A program made the position numbers and the translations under genes. The notes under the pieces are model-generated. The model ran no database searches, was not told the DNA's origin, and saw only the letters and a program-made list of their open reading frames with translations. Positions 8,677 to 16,540 of a DNA stretch of 64,000 nucleotides are shown piece after piece (within the stretch, counting starts at the first letter, position 1; each line of letters begins with the position of its first letter). Source of the DNA: Kocuria rosea (lineage in GTDB: Bacteria; Actinomycetota; Actinomycetes; Actinomycetales; Micrococcaceae); NCBI RefSeq assembly GCF_006094695.1, contig NZ_CP035103.1, forward strand, positions 3,782,001-3,846,000, written 5' to 3'.

Positions 8677-9734
8677 TGAAGTCGTTGGGCGGTTGGCTTT
8701 CTTGAGGATCTCGGTGCTGGTTTTCGTCCAGACGAATGGGTGACAGCGGTCGTTCCAGCCGGTGACGAAGGCCCGGATCCGCTTGTTCAGCTCGGGTACC
8801 GAGGCGACGTCGGCCCGGTGCAGGGCCTGGCGCTCGGTGATCCCGAACCACACCTCGACCAGGTTCAGCTACGAGGCCGAGGTCGGGGTGAAGTGCACCT
8901 GGAATCGGGGGTTCTCAGCCAGCCACGCCTTGACCTCGGGGGTCTTGTGGACCGCGTAATTGTCCATCACCAGGTGCAGCTCCTGGTCCGGGTAGGCCCG
9001 GGCGACCTGCTTGAGGAAGGCCAGGAACTCCTGGCGCCGATGCCGCGACTTGCACACGGCCGTCACGTGGCCGGTGGCGATCTCCAATGCCGCGAACAAC
9101 GTAGACGTCCCGTGGCGGACGTAGTCGTGGGTGCGCGCCGCCGGCTTGCCCGGCTGCATCGGCAGGCCCGGGCTGTCCTCTCGAGGGCTTGGATCTGGGA
9201 CTTCTCGTCCACACACAGCACCACCGCGTTCTCGGGCGGGGCCAGATAGAGCCCGACCACGTCGACGACCTTGGCCACCAGCTCCGGGTCGGTGGAGAAC
9301 TTGAAGGTCCCCTCCCGCCACGGGGCCACCCCGTACTCGTGCCAGGACTTCGCGACCGTGCTGTGGTCGATTCCCAACCGGGACGCCAGCAGCTGGGAGG
9401 ACCATTGGGTGACGCCGAGTTTCTTCGGCGGCGGCCTGAGCGTGGCGGTGACGATCGCCCGGTGGTCGATCCGACGCGGCCGCCCGGACCGGTCGTGGTC
9501 GGCCAGCCCGGCGATACCGGCCTCGATGTAGCGGGTCCGCCAGGCGATCACCGTGGTGCGGGTGGCCCCGACCTTCTCGGCGATCTCGGTGTTGGAAACC
9601 CCGTCGGCGGCCAGCAGCACCATGCGCGCCCGCTGGGCCAGCCCCGCCCGCACCGAAGTGGAGTGCACCAGCCGGGTCAGCTTCTCCCTGTCGCCTTGGC
9701 GCAACAGCAGCGGGGCCGCAGGATGATTTGCCAT
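8677..9734 (-). pseudogene. IS630-family transposase, decayed
   Basis: DDE transposase of the IS630/Tc1 superfamily. The N-terminal helix-turn-helix (GVSNTEIAEKVGATRTTVI) and first Asp region (VVLCVDEKSQIQALERT) are in one frame from the ATG at 9734. A one-base loss in the C/G run at 9167-9173 moves the rest (GLPMQPGKPAARTHDYVRHG; ELHLVMDNYAVHKTPEV; HFTPTSAS) into another frame. A TAG at 8869-8871 then replaces the conserved Trp before LNLVEVWFGI. Recognisable homology ends at about 8677 (EILKKANRPTTS) without a proper stop. At least two lesions mean it cannot transpose by itself. Convincing terminal inverted repeats or a TA duplication could not be assigned. Confidence 0.85.
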
Positions 9735-9875
9735 AACCCATGATCCCACCCCTTTAAGCGTTCAAGCAGTTCGAAGACGGGCCAATAGGAGCAGAGCCAG
9801 CGACGAGTGGGCAAGAGTTCATCGCCAGCGGAGCACTGCATCTCACCATTGCCTATGTGTCTTACGTCAGTCGGT

Positions 9876-10463
9876 TCACACGGACTGGTCGTCGATGCCG
9901 CCCATGAAGCGCTGGAAAGTACTCCAGTCCGTGAAGACGCCGGTTCGCTCGGCGCAAGGTAGCTTCTTCGCCGTTTCGTAGACCCGGATGAGGTAGGCAA
10001 ACACCTTCCACCGGAACATGTTGTAGCCAGTTCCGGGATGAGCGACACCACCGGCGAGCGCCTCGGCGAACTCGTCCGGCAGATCCGTGGTGCCGGCATC
10101 GCGGTAGTCGAGGATCATCTGGATCTGGTCGCGCTTCGTCTTGGCCCGCGCCGCCCGAGTGGTGACGATGAGGTAGTAGACGTACATGAGCTCGGCGGCA
10201 AGCTACACCGCGTCCGCGCTGACCGTGGACAGCTGGGTTTCGAGCTTCTCGTAGAAGGTTCCGGCGCCTAGATAGTGTTGCCCCACGAACGCCTCCACGA
10301 GCTCCTGCGCCGCATCGGCGCCATTGAGCGGCTCGCCGCTGAAAAGGCTGCGGTCGTCGACCAGCAAGTGGTCCCGCCACTGGTCCGCTGCCCAGTACAT
10401 CTTCTGCGCGGACGGCAGCACCACCCTGGATCGGCCGGTCATCGCGGAGTCGTCGTTACCCAT
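9876..10463 (-). pseudogene. N-terminal remnant of an McrB-like AAA ATPase
   Basis: One reading frame from the ATG at 10463 to the stop at 9876 contains an internal TAG at about 10203-10205. Across that stop the protein reads WAADQWRDHLLVDDRSLFSG, then TFYEKLETQLSTVSADAV, stop, LAAELMYVYYLIVTTRAA. This resembles the amino-terminal domain that precedes the AAA+ module in many actinobacterial McrB-like ATPases (W..D..L..D.SLF, then KLE.QL, then QLAAELLYV). A CAG-to-TAG change would explain the stop. The AAA+ module is missing and the IS630 remnant lies about 140 bases downstream, so truncation linked to that insertion is plausible. The family call is from pattern memory and is moderate. Confidence 0.5.
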
Positions 10464-10595
10464 GGTGCCATTCTCACCATCTCGTGCGCCGGTGACGGTG
10501 GACCGGTCGTGGCGCGTCACAGAGACGATAATTTCGGTTTCATCGTTATCCTGTCGCTGTACTCGTCAGTAATTTCAGCCACTCGGAGCGCCATC

Positions 10596-12959
10596 ATGGC
10601 TCACAGCGACTCTTCAGGGACCGCCGACAAGGATGTCGTCATCCAGAAGGAACAGCAGTACTTCGACCACGCCTTCGACTGCATGATGGCCGCCGACGAG
10701 CGGTGGTCCCGTGCGGTGCTGACAGGGGGCACGGCCGCCGAACGGCGGGCCCTTAAGCAGATGGCCTCGAAGCGCCGCGTACCCTCGGCCAGCGAGCCTA
10801 TTGCCTTCGGGCGGATGGTCGACGAGACCGGGGAATCCTTCTACATCGGCAAGGCCCCGATCTTCGACTCCGAGAAGAACCTCCTGGTCATCAACTGGCA
10901 GCTGCCGGTGGCCGCCCGGTACAACCAGGCCACAGCCCAGAATCCCCAGGGACTGCTCTGGCGGCGCAGCTTCACGGCCCCCGACAACCACATCCAGGAC
11001 TTCTCCGACCTGGTCTTCCAGCACATCGCGGAGCAGCTGGAGAACCTGCAAGAGGTCGCGGAGTTCCACTCCCCCGAGGATTCGCTCCTGGAGGCACTCC
11101 GCCGAAAGCGCACCGGCGAGATGACGGACATCGTCTCGACGATCCAGGCGGCGCAGGACCAGCTGATCCGCGCGGACAAGGACCAGTTGCTGATCGTCCA
11201 GGGCGGCCCGGGGACGGGGAAAACCGCCGTGGCCCTCCACCGGGTCTCCTGGTTGCTGTTCACCTACGACCAGGAGATCGACCCGCAGGACGTCCTCGTC
11301 GTCGGCCCCAACCAGACGTTCACTCGGTACATCCAGAAAGTCCTTCCGGGCCTGGGGGACGACAACGTCCGCCAGACGTCCCTGGAGCAGCTCCTCGGGG
11401 GCACGGTGTCGCGTCGGGGAACGGACGGGCATTCCGTGGCGGCGATCAAGGGCTCCCCTCGGATGGCGATCTTCGTCAGACGGGCGCTGTTTCAGCGGGT
11501 GACCGTCCCTGCGGACGGAGTCACCGTGGAGATGGGCTCCTTCCAGCGGATCCAGGTGTCCAAGGAAGCACTCAGGACTCTGGTCGACGGTCTGGACCAG
11601 TTGCCCTACGCCAAGGGTCGAGAGCGACTCGCGCAGCGGCTGAGGTCCTACTGCCTGGAGTACCAGGAGCCGCAGAAGGGCCGCAGGGCACAGGACTCGG
11701 TCGTCCCGGCTTCCCTGGAGCAGGCCGTCGAACGCGTATGGAAGCAGCTCAGCCCGCAGCAGTTCGTGCGGGACCTCTACGATTCGATCTCACGCCTGAC
11801 CAAGGCCAACAAGGTCGGTCTGTTCGGCCACGACGAACTCACGCTCCTGCACCGGCCGGCGCGCCAGTCCATGAACGAAGAGCCGTGGACCCGCGAGGAC
11901 CTTGCGGTGATCGACTACGTGGACGTGCTGATGAACGGCGTGGACCGGAAGTACAAGCACATCGTCGTGGACGAGGCACAGGATCTGAGCCACATGGAGC
12001 TGACGGCCCTCAAGCACCGGTCGTCCTTCGGCTCGATGACCGTCGTGGGCGACCTCGCCCAGTCCACGGGACCGCACGCCCACGACTCCTGGACGGAGGT
12101 GGCGCACGGGCTCGACATGGGCCAGTCGCAGGACATCGCCGAACTGGAGTACGGCTACCGCGTCCCGAAGCAGGTCTTCGATGTGGCCCGACCGGTCCTC
12201 GGTGAGGCCGCCCCCGACGTGGCGGCACCCGTGATTCTCCGCGATGCGCCGCGCTCCCCCGAGTGGTCGTTCCCAGCGTCCGCGGACCTGGCCGCGGCAG
12301 TGGCGCAGACCGTGCTGGAACGGAGCCGGGGCTTCTTCATGGGGGTCATTGCCCATCCGGAGCACTGGGAGTCTCTCCGGGAGGCCTTCACGGAGGCCGG
12401 TATCAACTGGGCCGAGTCCACGTCCGGCGAGCTGTCCAGCGCCATCAACCTGGTGACCCCGGAGGACGCCAAGGGCCTGGAGTTCGACTCGGTCATTGTC
12501 GTCGACCCGCAGCGGCTCATCGACATGCCCCACGGCCTGCGTCTCCTCTACATCTCCATCACTCGTAGCACCACGTTGCTCGACATGGTCGTCCCACGAG
12601 ACCGTCTGCCGGACATCCTCAGTGGCATCGCCCCCGAGATCCCGGCGTTGCCGGTGCCCGAGCCACACCACACCTTGGTCCCGGAGCCCGCGGTCGGCGA
12701 GAACACCGACCTCCCCCCCTCCGGACCGGCACACAGCGCGACGACGCCAGCCAGCACTGCTGCTGTCCGTCCCGACCTGAGCAACGACAGGGGGGCGCGT
12801 TTCGAGGCCCTGCCATCGTGGGCCAAGCCCGTGGTCGAGAACTATCTCCAGGAGCAGTTCGCCCACCTCGGCAACGGGGACTACGGCCCCAATATGATCG
12901 AGGCCATCGTCGAGGAGATGTACCACCACTTCCTGGGACCGGAAACCGACACCGAGTGA
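10596..12959 (+). CDS. HelD/UvrD-like superfamily 1 ATPase
   Basis: 787 residues. The amino-terminal part has the HelD signature FGRMVDETGESFYIGKAPIF and INWQLPVAARYNQATAQNP. Walker A GGPGTGKTAVALHR is near residues 203-216, VDEAQDLSHMELTAL near 458, then VVGDLAQSTGPHAHDSW, EYGYRVPKQV, AKGLEFDSVIVVDP and LYISITRSTTLLDMV. Known HelD proteins remodel or recycle stalled RNA polymerase. The coiled-coil arm before the core looks shorter than in classical HelD, so another DNA/RNA translocase role is possible. ATG 10596 has GGAG seven bases upstream; an earlier GTG/ATG at 10275 would add a shadow of the opposite-strand remnant. It lies at the edge of the defence island and could be island cargo or resident. 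Confidence 0.8.
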   Translation: MAHSDSSGTADKDVVIQKEQQYFDHAFDCMMAADERWSRAVLTGGTAAERRALKQMASKRRVPSASEPIAFGRMVDETGESFYIGKAPIFDSEKNLLVINWQLPVAARYNQATAQNPQGLLWRRSFTAPDNHIQDFSDLVFQHIAEQLENLQEVAEFHSPEDSLLEALRRKRTGEMTDIVSTIQAAQDQLIRADKDQLLIVQGGPGTGKTAVALHRVSWLLFTYDQEIDPQDVLVVGPNQTFTRYIQKVLPGLGDDNVRQTSLEQLLGGTVSRRGTDGHSVAAIKGSPRMAIFVRRALFQRVTVPADGVTVEMGSFQRIQVSKEALRTLVDGLDQLPYAKGRERLAQRLRSYCLEYQEPQKGRRAQDSVVPASLEQAVERVWKQLSPQQFVRDLYDSISRLTKANKVGLFGHDELTLLHRPARQSMNEEPWTREDLAVIDYVDVLMNGVDRKYKHIVVDEAQDLSHMELTALKHRSSFGSMTVVGDLAQSTGPHAHDSWTEVAHGLDMGQSQDIAELEYGYRVPKQVFDVARPVLGEAAPDVAAPVILRDAPRSPEWSFPASADLAAAVAQTVLERSRGFFMGVIAHPEHWESLREAFTEAGINWAESTSGELSSAINLVTPEDAKGLEFDSVIVVDPQRLIDMPHGLRLLYISITRSTTLLDMVVPRDRLPDILSGIAPEIPALPVPEPHHTLVPEPAVGENTDLPPSGPAHSATTPASTAAVRPDLSNDRGARFEALPSWAKPVVENYLQEQFAHLGNGDYGPNMIEAIVEEMYHHFLGPETDTE

Positions 12960-13021
12960 TGCCGCGGGCCCAGCTCGTTTCATCCGCTAGCAGCGTTATC
13001 GGCAAGAGAGCACAAAGCGCG

Positions 13022-13093
13022 CTCCTCAAGGACCTTCCGCGCAACGCGACCGGCAAGATCCTCAAGGAGCTCCGCACCGTGATGAGCCGATGA
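13022..13093 (+). pseudogene. 3' tail of an acyl-CoA ligase gene
   Basis: The last 23 codons before a TGA read LLKDLPRNATGKILKELRTV. This is the conserved C-terminal A10 motif of AMP-forming acyl-CoA synthetases (LPRNATGKILKRELR), including the adenylation lysine. Nothing upstream in this frame resembles the rest of such an enzyme. The TGA overlaps the ATG of the next gene (ATGA), as in a normal operon. The simplest reading is that an acyl-CoA ligase gene once stood here and its 5' part was replaced by the island, leaving a scar at about 13.0 kb. Confidence 0.7.
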
Positions 13094-13875
13094 CCCGCCC
13101 CGACTCCGCCGCCCTTCTGGCCGACCTTCGCCAGGAGGGGGACCTGCTCGAGGAGATGCTGCGGCCGCTGTCCGCCGAGGACTGGGACCGCCCCACGCCG
13201 GCGGAGGGGTGGACGATCCGCCACCAGGTCGCCCACCTCAGCTGGACGGAGCGGACCGTCCTGACCGCCCTCGAGGAGCCGGAGGTCTTCGCGCAGCTGA
13301 GGGAGCGGTTCGGGGGGGAGGCCGACGTCGTCGACCGCGCCGCCGCAGAAGGCGCCACACGTGCCCCGGCCGAGATCCTGGCGTCCTGGCAGGAGAGCCG
13401 ACGCCGGGTGCTCGAACGGCTCGCCGCCGTGCCGGAGGGCAAGCGCATCCCGTGGATCGGCCCACCCATGGGCGCGCCCATGATGGCCAGCGCCCGGATC
13501 ATGGAGACCTTTGCCCACGGCCAAGACGTCCGCGACGCCCTCGGGGTTCCCCCGGTCGCCTCGCACCGGCTGCGGCACGTCGCCCACCTGGGCGTGGCCA
13601 CCCGCGACTACGCCTACCGGCAGCGCCGGCTGTCCCCGCCGACCGAACCGTTCCGCGTCGAGCTCACCCACGAGGACGAGACCTGGACCTGGGGGCCGAC
13701 CGAGGCGGGTCAGCGCGTCCACGGCCCGGCCCTGGACTTCACTCTGCTCGCCACCCGGCGGCGGCACCGCCAGGACGGGAGCCTTGTCGCGGAGGGCCCC
13801 GACGCCGACGCCTGGCTCGACATCGTCCAGGCCTTCGCCGGCCGGCCAGGCCCGGGGCGACCCCCGCTGTCGTAG
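13090..13875 (+). CDS. TIGR03084-family metal-binding protein (DinB/MDMPI fold)
   Basis: 261 residues. The N-terminus matches the mycothiol-dependent maleylpyruvate isomerase/DinB four-helix fold: LADLRQEGDLLEEMLRPLS, then W-x-R-PTPAEGWTIRHQVAHL with the first metal-binding His, and later IMETFAHGQDVRDALG with the second His cluster. The TIGR03084 hallmark block WIGPPMGAPMMASARIMETF is present. The substrate is unknown; family members are often near acyl-CoA or fatty-acid genes, which agrees with the acyl-CoA ligase scar overlapping its start codon. It seems to be the first resident gene to the right of the island. Confidence 0.8.
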   Translation: MTRPDSAALLADLRQEGDLLEEMLRPLSAEDWDRPTPAEGWTIRHQVAHLSWTERTVLTALEEPEVFAQLRERFGGEADVVDRAAAEGATRAPAEILASWQESRRRVLERLAAVPEGKRIPWIGPPMGAPMMASARIMETFAHGQDVRDALGVPPVASHRLRHVAHLGVATRDYAYRQRRLSPPTEPFRVELTHEDETWTWGPTEAGQRVHGPALDFTLLATRRRHRQDGSLVAEGPDADAWLDIVQAFAGRPGPGRPPLS

Positions 13876-14435
13876 GCAGGTGAGAAATGGGCACACGTGC
13901 GGGAAGGCTCTTCGAGCGCCGCCCCGATGCACACGCGGCACGCGATGCAGAGCACGCTCCCCGGACGCGCCCGGAAACGAAAGCCGACCCACGCCGAACA
14001 ATCATCACGAACACAGATCTTTCTTTTTGTGAATTCATCGCTGGACCATAGGAGGTACTAATAAGTTGTCCTTTTCGCCCGGAGGGACAGGGCCCTTCAT
14101 GGCGACACTCGAGGAATCCGTGGAGCTTTCCCGGTGAATTGTCGCGCCATAACACGAGTGTCACCACCGGACATCCCGCTCCATGACAGGAGCGTGCTCA
14201 CCCGCCAGCACGACCTATACAGAGCCCCAGGTCAAGACCACTTTTGTCTCGAGTTGAGCCTCCCTGGAGATCTCCCGCGGCGCCCCTCACCGAGCAACGT
14301 CGTGTGGGTGCGGAGGCGCGCTGCCCGGCCGACACAAAAGCCGAGACACGCCCGTGATCAAAGCGAGACTTTTCCGTTATCTTTCGATTAGTGTTCTCTC
14401 CGTGCCGATCGCCTCACCGATCGGTATCCCCGTGC
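13876..14435. other. Intergenic region upstream of the c-di-AMP riboswitch
   Basis: About 560 bases with no convincing gene. The stretch around 14000-14050 is AT-rich and includes AGGAGG near 14050, but no open frame of credible length follows. A short inverted match (GACACTCG near 14104, CGAGTGTC near 14155) could form a long-range hairpin, unsupported otherwise. The promoter for the riboswitch-led transcript should lie near the right end. Confidence 0.45.
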
Positions 14436-14560
14436 ACATCGCCGAATTCTGCCGGTGCCCGGGGCCCCCAGACATATCGCTCGGCAGAAGCGGGGGAACC
14501 ATGAACGGTCCCTCCCCCGGGACCTAGGGGTTAAGTCGTCAGGGCCCCCATCCTGACGAC
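14436..14560 (+). promoter_or_regulatory. c-di-AMP (ydaO-yuaA) riboswitch
   Basis: The conserved blocks of the ydaO class occur in order. GCCGAATTCTGCCGG at 14441 is followed by the pairing CGGCAG at 14482-14487, AAGCGGGGGAACCA at 14488-14501, and AGGGGTTAAGTC at 14526-14537. In known members these correspond to the P1/P2 junction, the GGGGGA(A)CC loop and the GGGGTGAATC closing block. Directly after it, GTCGTCAGG (14535-14543) can pair with CCTGACGAC (14552-14560), a likely expression-platform hairpin. It precedes a secreted NlpC/P60 gene, the classical actinobacterial regulon for this riboswitch (cell-wall hydrolases). A covariance-model search would settle exact limits. Confidence 0.72.
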
Positions 14561-14620
14561 CGGGTGTCTCCCACCCGCATCCGACAGCTCACCTCGCAGG
14601 CAAGAGGGAGGACATCACTC

Positions 14621-15121
14621 ATGCCCATTTTCCAGTCCCGCACGCCCCGCCACCGCGCCCAGAGTTCGTTCCGCCTCGGACGCGCCGCGATCCTGACGGT
14701 CGCCGGCGGCGCCCTGGCGCTCAGCAGCGTGGCCCCGGCCCAGGCGGCCCCCGCCGCAGCCCCCCAGCAGCTCGTCAGTATCCAGTCCCAGTCCGGCAAG
14801 GCCGCGACCATCGCCGCCGCCGCCAAGAGGCAGCTCGGCGTGGGCCAGGACTGCACCGCCCTGGTCACCAAGTCCCTGCGCGCGGCCGGGATCAACCACC
14901 ACGGCTGGCCGGCCTCCTACCTGAAGCTCGGCACCCGAGTCTCCGCCGCCCAGGCCCAGCCCGGCGACCTGGTCTACTACGCCAACGGCGGCATGGGCTT
15001 CGCCCACATCGCCGTGTACATCGGCGGCGGCAAGGCCGTCCACGGCGGCTGGAACGGCAACCAGACGGTCATCCAGACCGTCAACGTCGGCTCCGGTCCC
15101 GTCTACCTCCGCGTGCGCTGA
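14621..15121 (+). CDS. Secreted NlpC/P60-family peptidoglycan hydrolase
   Basis: 166 residues. The signal peptide has a basic N-terminus and the core AAILTVAGGALALSSVAPA, with a probable cleavage after AQA near residue 42. The mature protein is a compact NlpC/P60 cysteine peptidase: GQDCTALV with catalytic Cys78, QPGDLVYY, and FAHIAVYIGGGKAVHGG with the catalytic His129 and a third polar His141. Such enzymes cut D-glutamyl-diaminopimelate-type bonds in peptidoglycan. There is no cell-wall binding domain. ATG 14621 has a GGGAGG ribosome site. Expression is probably gated by the c-di-AMP riboswitch just upstream, linking cell-wall remodelling to turgor/second-messenger state. Confidence 0.85.
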   Translation: MPIFQSRTPRHRAQSSFRLGRAAILTVAGGALALSSVAPAQAAPAAAPQQLVSIQSQSGKAATIAAAAKRQLGVGQDCTALVTKSLRAAGINHHGWPASYLKLGTRVSAAQAQPGDLVYYANGGMGFAHIAVYIGGGKAVHGGWNGNQTVIQTVNVGSGPVYLRVR

Positions 15122-15138
15122 CCCCACGCCCGTGAGCG

Positions 15139-15180
15139 GGGAGTGCGGTTCCCGGCCGTCCCGACGGGAACCGCACTCCC
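15139..15180 (+). terminator. Terminator hairpin after NlpC/P60 gene
   Basis: Perfect 15-bp inverted repeat (GGGAGTGCGGTTCCC at 15139-15153, GGGAACCGCACTCCC at 15166-15180) with a 12-base loop, 17 bases after the stop codon. There is no strong T tract, as is common for actinobacterial terminators. Confidence 0.75.
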
Positions 15181-15340
15181 GAGTCCCACGAGGACGACCC
15201 TTGGACACAGAAAGCCTCGCGGCGATGTCCACGGTGCGGATCCATCGGCGGATCACCCTTCACAGCCAGATGCATGGCTCGTAGGCTCGATCCGGATCCG
15301 CCGGAGGATCGATCGCCAACTCGACGAGGAGTGGGACAGC

Positions 15341-16540
15341 ATGCGCCAACTCGCGCACCGGCTCGAACGGCTGGGCACCGAGACCGCCTTCAGCGTCGCC
15401 CAGGCCGCTGCCGCCTGGACGGCGAAGGGGAACCGCGTGTACCCCTTCCACCTCGGCGACATCAACATCCCGACAGCCCCGCACATCATCGAGGCGATGG
15501 ACCGGGCCATCGCCGACGGCCACACGGGCTACTGCCCCGGCCCCGGCATCCCGCAGCTGCGCGAGGCCCTCGCCGAGGACATCGGCTCGCGCCGCGGCAT
15601 CGGCCTCACTCCCGAGAATGTCGTCGTGATGACGGGGGGCAAGCCCGTCATCACGAAGTTCCTGCAGGCGGTCATGAACCCCGGCGACGAGGTGCTCTAC
15701 CCGAACCCTGGCTTCCCGATCTACGAGTCGCAGATCGAGTACCTCGGGGGCACGGCCGTGCCGTACCGCTACCTCCCCACGGAGGACGGGTTCGCGATCG
15801 ACCTCGACCAGGTGCGCGCGGCGATCACCCCGAACACGGTCGCCATCATCTACAACGACCTGCAGAACCCCATCTCGGCCGAATCGACCGCGGCCGAGCG
15901 CGAGGCCGTCGCGCAGCTCGCCCAGGAGCACGATCTCTGGGTGCTCTCCGACGAGGCCTACTTCGAGACCCGCTACGAGGGGGTCTCGAGCTCGATCGCC
16001 TCACTCCCCGGCATGGCGGAGCGCACCGTCATCCTCTACACGTTCAGCAAGAAGTTCGCCATGACCGGCTCGCGCCTCGGCTGCGCCGTCGCACCGCTCG
16101 AGATCGCCAAGGTGCTCAGCACCCTCAACACCAACGACGAGTCGTGCACCACCCACTACGTGCAGTGGGCCAGCATCGAAGCGCTCCGCGGCCCCCAGGA
16201 ACCCGTGCAGCAGACGCTCGACATCCTGCGCGAGCGCCGGGATGCCGCCTGCGAGCTCGTGAACGCCATCCCCGGCATGCACGTGGCCGTACCGCAGTCG
16301 ACGTTCTACCTGTTCCCCGACGTCACCCAGACCATGGAGAGCATGGGCTACACGGCAGTCGGTGACTTCGCCACGGCAGCGCTGCACCAGACCGGCGCCT
16401 CCTTCTGCACGCGTGAGCACTTCGGCCGGCGCCAGCCCAGCGAGGACCGGCAGTACATCCGGCTCGCCTACTCGGGCATCGACGTCGCCGACATCCGCGA
16501 CGGCCTCGGCCGCCTGCGCGAGTGGATCGAGACGGCATGA
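15341..16540 (+). CDS. Class I/II PLP-dependent aminotransferase
   Basis: 399 residues of fold-type I aminotransferase. Seen: HLGDINIPTAPHIIEA and GHTGYCPGPGIPQLREALAE at the start of the core, the cofactor-binding VMTGGKPVI and YPNPGFPIYES, and IIYNDLQNPISAE. LSDEAYFETRYEG carries the Asp contacting the pyridine nitrogen. TFSKKFAMTGSRLGCAVA holds the Schiff-base Lys. The C-terminal carboxylate-binding Arg lies in YIRLAYSG. ATG 15341 is used; an in-frame GTG nine bases upstream is an alternative. Its stop overlaps the start of the 2-hydroxyacid dehydrogenase by four bases, so the pair probably converts an amino acid to a 2-oxo acid and then to a D-2-hydroxy acid, or acts on a related compound. 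The substrate is not readable. Confidence 0.88.
   Translation: MRQLAHRLERLGTETAFSVAQAAAAWTAKGNRVYPFHLGDINIPTAPHIIEAMDRAIADGHTGYCPGPGIPQLREALAEDIGSRRGIGLTPENVVVMTGGKPVITKFLQAVMNPGDEVLYPNPGFPIYESQIEYLGGTAVPYRYLPTEDGFAIDLDQVRAAITPNTVAIIYNDLQNPISAESTAAEREAVAQLAQEHDLWVLSDEAYFETRYEGVSSSIASLPGMAERTVILYTFSKKFAMTGSRLGCAVAPLEIAKVLSTLNTNDESCTTHYVQWASIEALRGPQEPVQQTLDILRERRDAACELVNAIPGMHVAVPQSTFYLFPDVTQTMESMGYTAVGDFATAALHQTGASFCTREHFGRRQPSEDRQYIRLAYSGIDVADIRDGLGRLREWIETA

Noticed and set aside
8640..9760. Terminal inverted repeats of the IS630 remnant (GGATTGATGGG near 8648 versus a GGATCATGGG-like match on the opposite strand near 9735)
   Set aside because: The match is short and imperfect, and the right-hand copy overlaps the transposase start; no TA duplication could be confirmed.
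10275..10595. 107-codon N-terminal extension of the HelD-like gene
   Set aside because: The extension is antisense to the McrB-like remnant, has no similarity to HelD, and the ATG at 10596 has a good ribosome site.
14102..14162. Inverted match GACACTCG/CGAGTGTC as a regulatory hairpin
   Set aside because: Eight-base arms far apart in high-GC DNA are expected by chance and no gene is adjacent.
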